Assembly: GCA_030740135.1 (NCBI GenBank)
Contig: JASLXW010000145.1
Location: forward strand, 1-8,859
From: Nitrospinota bacterium
GTDB lineage: Bacteria; UBA8248; JACPRG01
DNA length: 8,859 bases
Direction: 5' to 3'
This document shows positions 6,171 to 8,859 of this stretch, piece after piece. The notes under the pieces were generated by a model. The model saw only the letters and a list, made by a program, of their open reading frames with translations, was not told the origin of the DNA and ran no database searches. A program made the translations under genes and the position numbers. The stretch's first letter is position 1, and each line of letters starts with the position of its first letter.

Positions 6171-8065
6171 TGCCCCATGTATCCGGAGCGGTCTACTCGG
6201 AGGAAAACCCGGGTAAGTTCTATGACGGAGGGCTCCTGAGACGACTGGTCAGGGGATATGTCGTTCACCATCGGCGTCTGCTTTTCGCCGCCCTGCTTTG
6301 CCTGCCCCTGGCGGCCCTGTTGGAGCTTGTCCAGCCCTATCTGCTGAAGGTGGCGGTGGACGACCATTTGACCAACGGACGGCTGAGCGGCCTTCTCTCG
6401 ATTGTCGGGTGGTTCCTGCTGGTGGTGATCCTGCTCGCCTTGGTCCGCTTCGCGCAAACGTACACGGTCATGCTCCTCGGCCAGCGGGTGACGCACCGGT
6501 TGAGGGAGGAGTTGTTCGCACGCGTCCAGCGCCTCCCCCAGTCCTATTTCGACCGGACGCCCGTGGGCAGACTCATGACCCGGCTGATGTCGGACGTCGA
6601 GGTGATCCAGGAAATGTTCGCCTCCGGGGTGGTCTCGGTGGTCGGGGACGTTTTCCTCCTGGTCGGGATCATGGGGGCCATGCTGTGGCTTAACGCGGAC
6701 CTTGCCCTGTTGACCTTTGCGGCCATCCCCGTCCTGTTGCTTTTTACGTTCTGGGTTCGGCCCCGCATCCGGGACGCGTTCCGGCAGGTCCGGGCCAAGC
6801 TGTCGGAGATTAACACCTTCCTCGCCGAACACCTGAGCGGGATGGCCATCGTCCAACTTTTCCGCAAGGAGGAGGAAACGGGCGCGCTTTTCGAAGGGCT
6901 CTCAGACGAGTACCGAAAAAGGGCGCACCAGGCGATTCTCTACGACGTGTGCCTGTACGCCCTGGTGGAGGCCACCGGGGCGATCATGGTGGCGGGGATG
7001 ATCTGGTACGGCGGCGGCCGCATCCTTGAACAGACGCTGACGTTCGGTGTGCTTGTCGCCTTTCTCGGCTACATCCACAAGTTCTTCTCGCCGCTGATGG
7101 ACCTGTCCTCGAAATACACGATCATGCAAGCCGCCATGGCTGCCCTCGAGCGGATCTTCAGCCTCCTGGACGAAGAAACGGACCCCGCGCTGGCGGGCGC
7201 CTCCGGGCGGGAATCGGTCTCCGGCGTCGCCGCCGCTCCATTTTCAGGCGACGGGAGCGAAGGCCTCAATGGCGGCAAAGGCCCGGCCATCGCATTCGAG
7301 GAGGTGGATTTCTCCTACGACGGCGAGCAGGAGGTGCTGCGCGGCGTCCGTTTCCGCGCCGAGCCGGGAGAGACCATCGCCCTTGTGGGGGCGACCGGGA
7401 CGGGGAAAAGCTCCTGCCTGAAACTCCTTTGCCGGCTCTACGATCCCCAGCGCGGCCGCATCACGATGGACGGCGCGGACATCCGCGAAACCCCCGCCCG
7501 GGACCTGCGCCGCCGGATCGGGATGGTGATGCAGGACGTCTTCCTGTTCTCGGGGGACATTTACCGGAATATCCGCCTGGGCGACGAGTCTATCGACAAC
7601 GAGACCGTCCGCGCGGCGGCCGAGGAGGTCGGGGTGTGGGGGATGATTCGCAAGTTCCCCAACGGGTTCGAGTCCAGCGTTCTGGAGCGGGGGAGCAACC
7701 TGTCGGCGGGCGAGCGCCAATTGCTCTCCCTCGCGAGAGCGGTTGTCCGCCGCCCGGACGTCCTCCTCGTGGACGAGGCCACGTCGAACCTCGATCCCTC
7801 GACGGAGTACGAGATCCAGCGGGTCATGGGCGCCATCTACGGGAAGACGACCACCCTTGTCATCGCCCACCGCCTCTCGACGGTCAAAAGGGCCGACCGG
7901 ATCGTGGTCCTCCACAAACAGAAAGTGCGCGAGGTGGGCACGCACGCGGAGTTGTTGGCGCTGGATGGGATCTACGCGCGGCTCTACGCCCTCCAGTATC
8001 GCCAGCAGGAGTCGGAGACGGGCAATGGGCTGGAGAAGAGATTGGGTTTCAACCTCGGAACGTAA
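6170..8065 (+). CDS. ABC exporter half-transporter, catalytic subunit (MdlB/BmrD type)
   Basis: This 631-residue protein is the partner of the preceding gene. It begins at the ATG inside TGATG (one-base overlap) with GGAG 8 bases upstream. The N-terminus EENPGKFYDGGLLRRLVRGY resembles the EE-x-LGKAYD-type start of MdlB/YheH-like subunits. The transmembrane domain covers about 35-325 and the ATPase domain about 375-610. Motifs: A-loop Y383, Walker A GATGTGKS (407-414), Q-loop Q455, signature LSAGE (511-515), Walker B VLLVDE with D535 and catalytic E536, D-loop SNLD (539-542) and H567. The intact Glu with a non-consensus signature is the reverse of its partner, so the heterodimer should have one competent and one degenerate ATP site. 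A Gly/Ala/Ser-rich insertion of roughly 35 residues (338-373) lies between the two domains. The stop TAA is 33 bases from the convergent toxin gene, with no clear terminator between. Confidence 0.95.
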   Translation: MPHVSGAVYSEENPGKFYDGGLLRRLVRGYVVHHRRLLFAALLCLPLAALLELVQPYLLKVAVDDHLTNGRLSGLLSIVGWFLLVVILLALVRFAQTYTVMLLGQRVTHRLREELFARVQRLPQSYFDRTPVGRLMTRLMSDVEVIQEMFASGVVSVVGDVFLLVGIMGAMLWLNADLALLTFAAIPVLLLFTFWVRPRIRDAFRQVRAKLSEINTFLAEHLSGMAIVQLFRKEEETGALFEGLSDEYRKRAHQAILYDVCLYALVEATGAIMVAGMIWYGGGRILEQTLTFGVLVAFLGYIHKFFSPLMDLSSKYTIMQAAMAALERIFSLLDEETDPALAGASGRESVSGVAAAPFSGDGSEGLNGGKGPAIAFEEVDFSYDGEQEVLRGVRFRAEPGETIALVGATGTGKSSCLKLLCRLYDPQRGRITMDGADIRETPARDLRRRIGMVMQDVFLFSGDIYRNIRLGDESIDNETVRAAAEEVGVWGMIRKFPNGFESSVLERGSNLSAGERQLLSLARAVVRRPDVLLVDEATSNLDPSTEYEIQRVMGAIYGKTTTLVIAHRLSTVKRADRIVVLHKQKVREVGTHAELLALDGIYARLYALQYRQQESETGNGLEKRLGFNLGT

Positions 8066-8098
8066 GCCCTCATCCGTAGTGTTTATCGCACCGTTGGA

Positions 8099-8389
8099 TT
8101 ACCGATACGTGCCCTCGCGCCGAAGGCTACAGCAGCGAAGCACGACCTCATCTTCGTAGACATCGTAGCGGAGGCGAAACCTCCCAAGGCGAAGCCGGTA
8201 CTGTCCTTCGTCCTGTCTGATGTCGTGGAGTTTCTTGATAGAGAATTTTCGCGTTTGGTTGAGCGGGTCCTCGCGAAGGATTTCAACGCCCTTCTTATAC
8301 ACGTCAACGAACTCGGGATGGCGCTTGATGAGCCGTCGAGCGAGACGACGGAAATGTGACGTAGCCCTAATCGAGAAGCCGGCCGTCAT
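8099..8389 (-). CDS. Type II toxin, RelE/ParE superfamily
   Basis: The 96-residue basic protein has the length and pattern of RelE/ParE-fold toxins: an N-terminal helical hairpin with RRLARRLIKRHPEF (14-27), then a strand region FSIKKLHD (49-56), GQYRLRLGRFRLRYDV (62-77) and a final strand VVLRCCSLRREGTYR (82-96). Basic residues R65, R67, R70, R72 and R91 lie where RelE-type enzymes place their RNA-contacting and catalytic residues. RelE relatives cut mRNA in the ribosome and ParE relatives poison gyrase; which applies cannot be decided here. The ATG overlaps the antitoxin stop codon (ATGA), the usual arrangement for coupled translation. The gene ends 33 bases from the convergent ABC operon. 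Confidence 0.88.
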   Translation of the reverse strand: MTAGFSIRATSHFRRLARRLIKRHPEFVDVYKKGVEILREDPLNQTRKFSIKKLHDIRQDEGQYRLRLGRFRLRYDVYEDEVVLRCCSLRREGTYR

Positions 8390-8721
8390 GCGCGCGGGCG
8401 CCTCGCACGGGAGTTCTTCTTCCGCGCCTTCTCCGCTTCCCTCTCAAGCTCAGGGATGAGATCCTCCGCAGGGAACGTTCTGCCCGCCAGGTAATCCTCC
8501 TGGCTCTTCCGGATGTGCTCGCGGACTTTCGGGTCTTGCAGTTCCAGGTAGTCCTCGAACTCGTCGATATCCATCATCCCGACAATGGGGATGCCGTCCT
8601 TCTCCAGGATCACGTACTCCTTGTCGAGATGAATCTTCTTCACCACCGCGCCGAGGTGATGTCTTGCCTGGGTGATGGGAAGACACTTGACTCTGGGCGG
8701 TTTCACGGCCTTCGGGGCCAT
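8386..8721 (-). CDS. Type II antitoxin, Phd/YefM family
   Basis: The 111-residue protein precedes the toxin and overlaps it by 4 bases. Residues 11-62 match the Phd/YefM DNA-binding fold: VKCLPITQARHHLGAVVKKI (strand then helix), EYVILEKDGIPIVGMMDIDEFEDYLE. The C-terminal half (63-111) is charged and likely disordered until it wraps around the toxin. It should neutralise the toxin and, as a dimer, repress its own promoter. I chose ATG 8721 because GGGAGG (8731-8736) lies 9 bases before it. An in-frame TTG at 8748 would add 9 residues but lies upstream of that site and inside the operator. Confidence 0.9.
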   Translation of the reverse strand: MAPKAVKPPRVKCLPITQARHHLGAVVKKIHLDKEYVILEKDGIPIVGMMDIDEFEDYLELQDPKVREHIRKSQEDYLAGRTFPAEDLIPELEREAEKARKKNSRARRPRA

Positions 8722-8730
8722 TCGGGGAAT

Positions 8731-8736
8731 CCTCCC
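8731..8736 (-). promoter_or_regulatory. Strong ribosome binding site fixing the antitoxin start
   Basis: GGGAGG on the minus strand, 9 bases before ATG 8721. It is the strongest Shine-Dalgarno match at a gene start in the window and argues against the upstream TTG start at 8748. Confidence 0.75.
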
Positions 8737-8763
8737 AACGTTGAACAACGTTAACTAATGTTG
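8737..8763. promoter_or_regulatory. Candidate autoregulatory operator of the toxin-antitoxin module
   Basis: AACGTTG-AA-CAACGTT (8737-8752) is a perfect 7+7 inverted repeat, followed by a third half-site AATGTTG (8757-8763) with one mismatch. It lies between the predicted transcription start (near 8773) and the ribosome binding site, where bound antitoxin or antitoxin-toxin complex would block transcription, as is common for Phd/YefM modules. Confidence 0.65.
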
Positions 8764-8779
8764 AGCACTTCATGAACCC

Positions 8780-8808
8780 AGAATAGCGAGTGCAGTGAAT
8801 TGAGTCAA
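8780..8808 (-). promoter_or_regulatory. Sigma70-type promoter of the toxin-antitoxin module
   Basis: On the minus strand TTGACT (8808-8803) and TATTCT (8785-8780) are separated by exactly 17 bases. This is the best promoter in the window. Transcription would start near 8773 and give a leader of about 50 bases that contains the operator. Confidence 0.72.
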
Positions 8809-8821
8809 GAGCCGGACTAAG

Positions 8822-8834
8822 ATAACCGTGTTAT
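8822..8834. repeat. Short palindrome near the right edge
   Basis: ATAAC-CGT-GTTAT is a perfect 5+5 inverted repeat. It is followed by the imperfect direct repeat AGAAAGGGT / AGAAAGGGGT (from about 8835) and the edge string GGGGTCAGGTC. It lies just upstream of the toxin-antitoxin promoter and could be an additional control site or part of a repeat element that continues beyond the window. Confidence 0.3.
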
Positions 8835-8859
8835 AGAAAGGGTAGAAAGGGGTCAGGTC

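Noticed and set aside
8722..8748. Nine-residue antitoxin extension from TTG 8748
   Set aside because: The strong GGGAGG site lies downstream of this TTG and is well spaced for ATG 8721, and the TTG falls within the operator.
1..8859. CRISPR array, tRNA or rRNA genes, insertion sequence ends
   Set aside because: I saw no regularly spaced repeats, no cloverleaf-like segment with a conserved T-arm, no rRNA-like sequence and no transposase reading frame.

Overview
The window is a GC-rich bacterial chromosomal segment with seven well-supported genes, one gene cut by the left edge and one doubtful small gene. Features pointing to a Gram-negative-type bacterium are an exported FlgO/CsgG-like protein, a secreted thermonuclease, an MdlAB/BmrCD-type ABC exporter pair and a Phd/RelE toxin-antitoxin module. 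No rRNA, tRNA or other clade-specific marker is present, so I cannot name the phylum. An environmental lineage such as Nitrospirota or Desulfobacterota is only a guess.

Layout. Positions 1-561 (minus) hold the N-terminal 187 residues of an exported FlgO-like protein that runs off the left edge. Positions 662-1441 (minus) encode an inositol-monophosphatase-family enzyme starting at TTG. A 239-base divergent spacer with a C10 tract leads to an MFS transporter at 1681-2853 (plus). Positions 2854-3426 are lower in GC and contain at most one doubtful small gene (2850-3107, minus). Positions 3427-4065 (minus) encode a secreted thermonuclease with a decayed Ada-like C-terminal module. The divergent spacer 4066-4406 carries a good sigma70-type promoter for the nuclease, two small dyads around that promoter and a perfect 7+7 dyad further upstream. 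Positions 4407-8065 (plus) are a two-gene operon (stop and start overlap in TGATG) for the two half-transporters of a heterodimeric ABC exporter. Positions 8099-8721 (minus) encode a RelE/ParE-type toxin and its upstream Phd/YefM-type antitoxin with a 4-base ATGA overlap, followed by a complete promoter and a three-half-site operator. The right edge has a short palindrome and an imperfect direct repeat, possibly the border of a repeat element.

How the genes work together. The two ABC proteins almost certainly pair. The first has Asp in place of the catalytic Glu after Walker B, and the second has a non-consensus signature with a normal catalytic Glu, which is the asymmetric pattern of heterodimeric exporters with one impaired ATP site. 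The toxin and antitoxin form a self-regulated pair. The other genes are independent units with no common pathway visible.

I found no clearly new biological system. The observations most worth checking are the LSTGQ signature in the ABC site expected to be active, the nuclease C-terminal domain that has lost its cysteines, the perfect dyad between the nuclease and exporter genes, the well-resolved toxin-antitoxin control region, and the low-GC stretch at 2854-3426.
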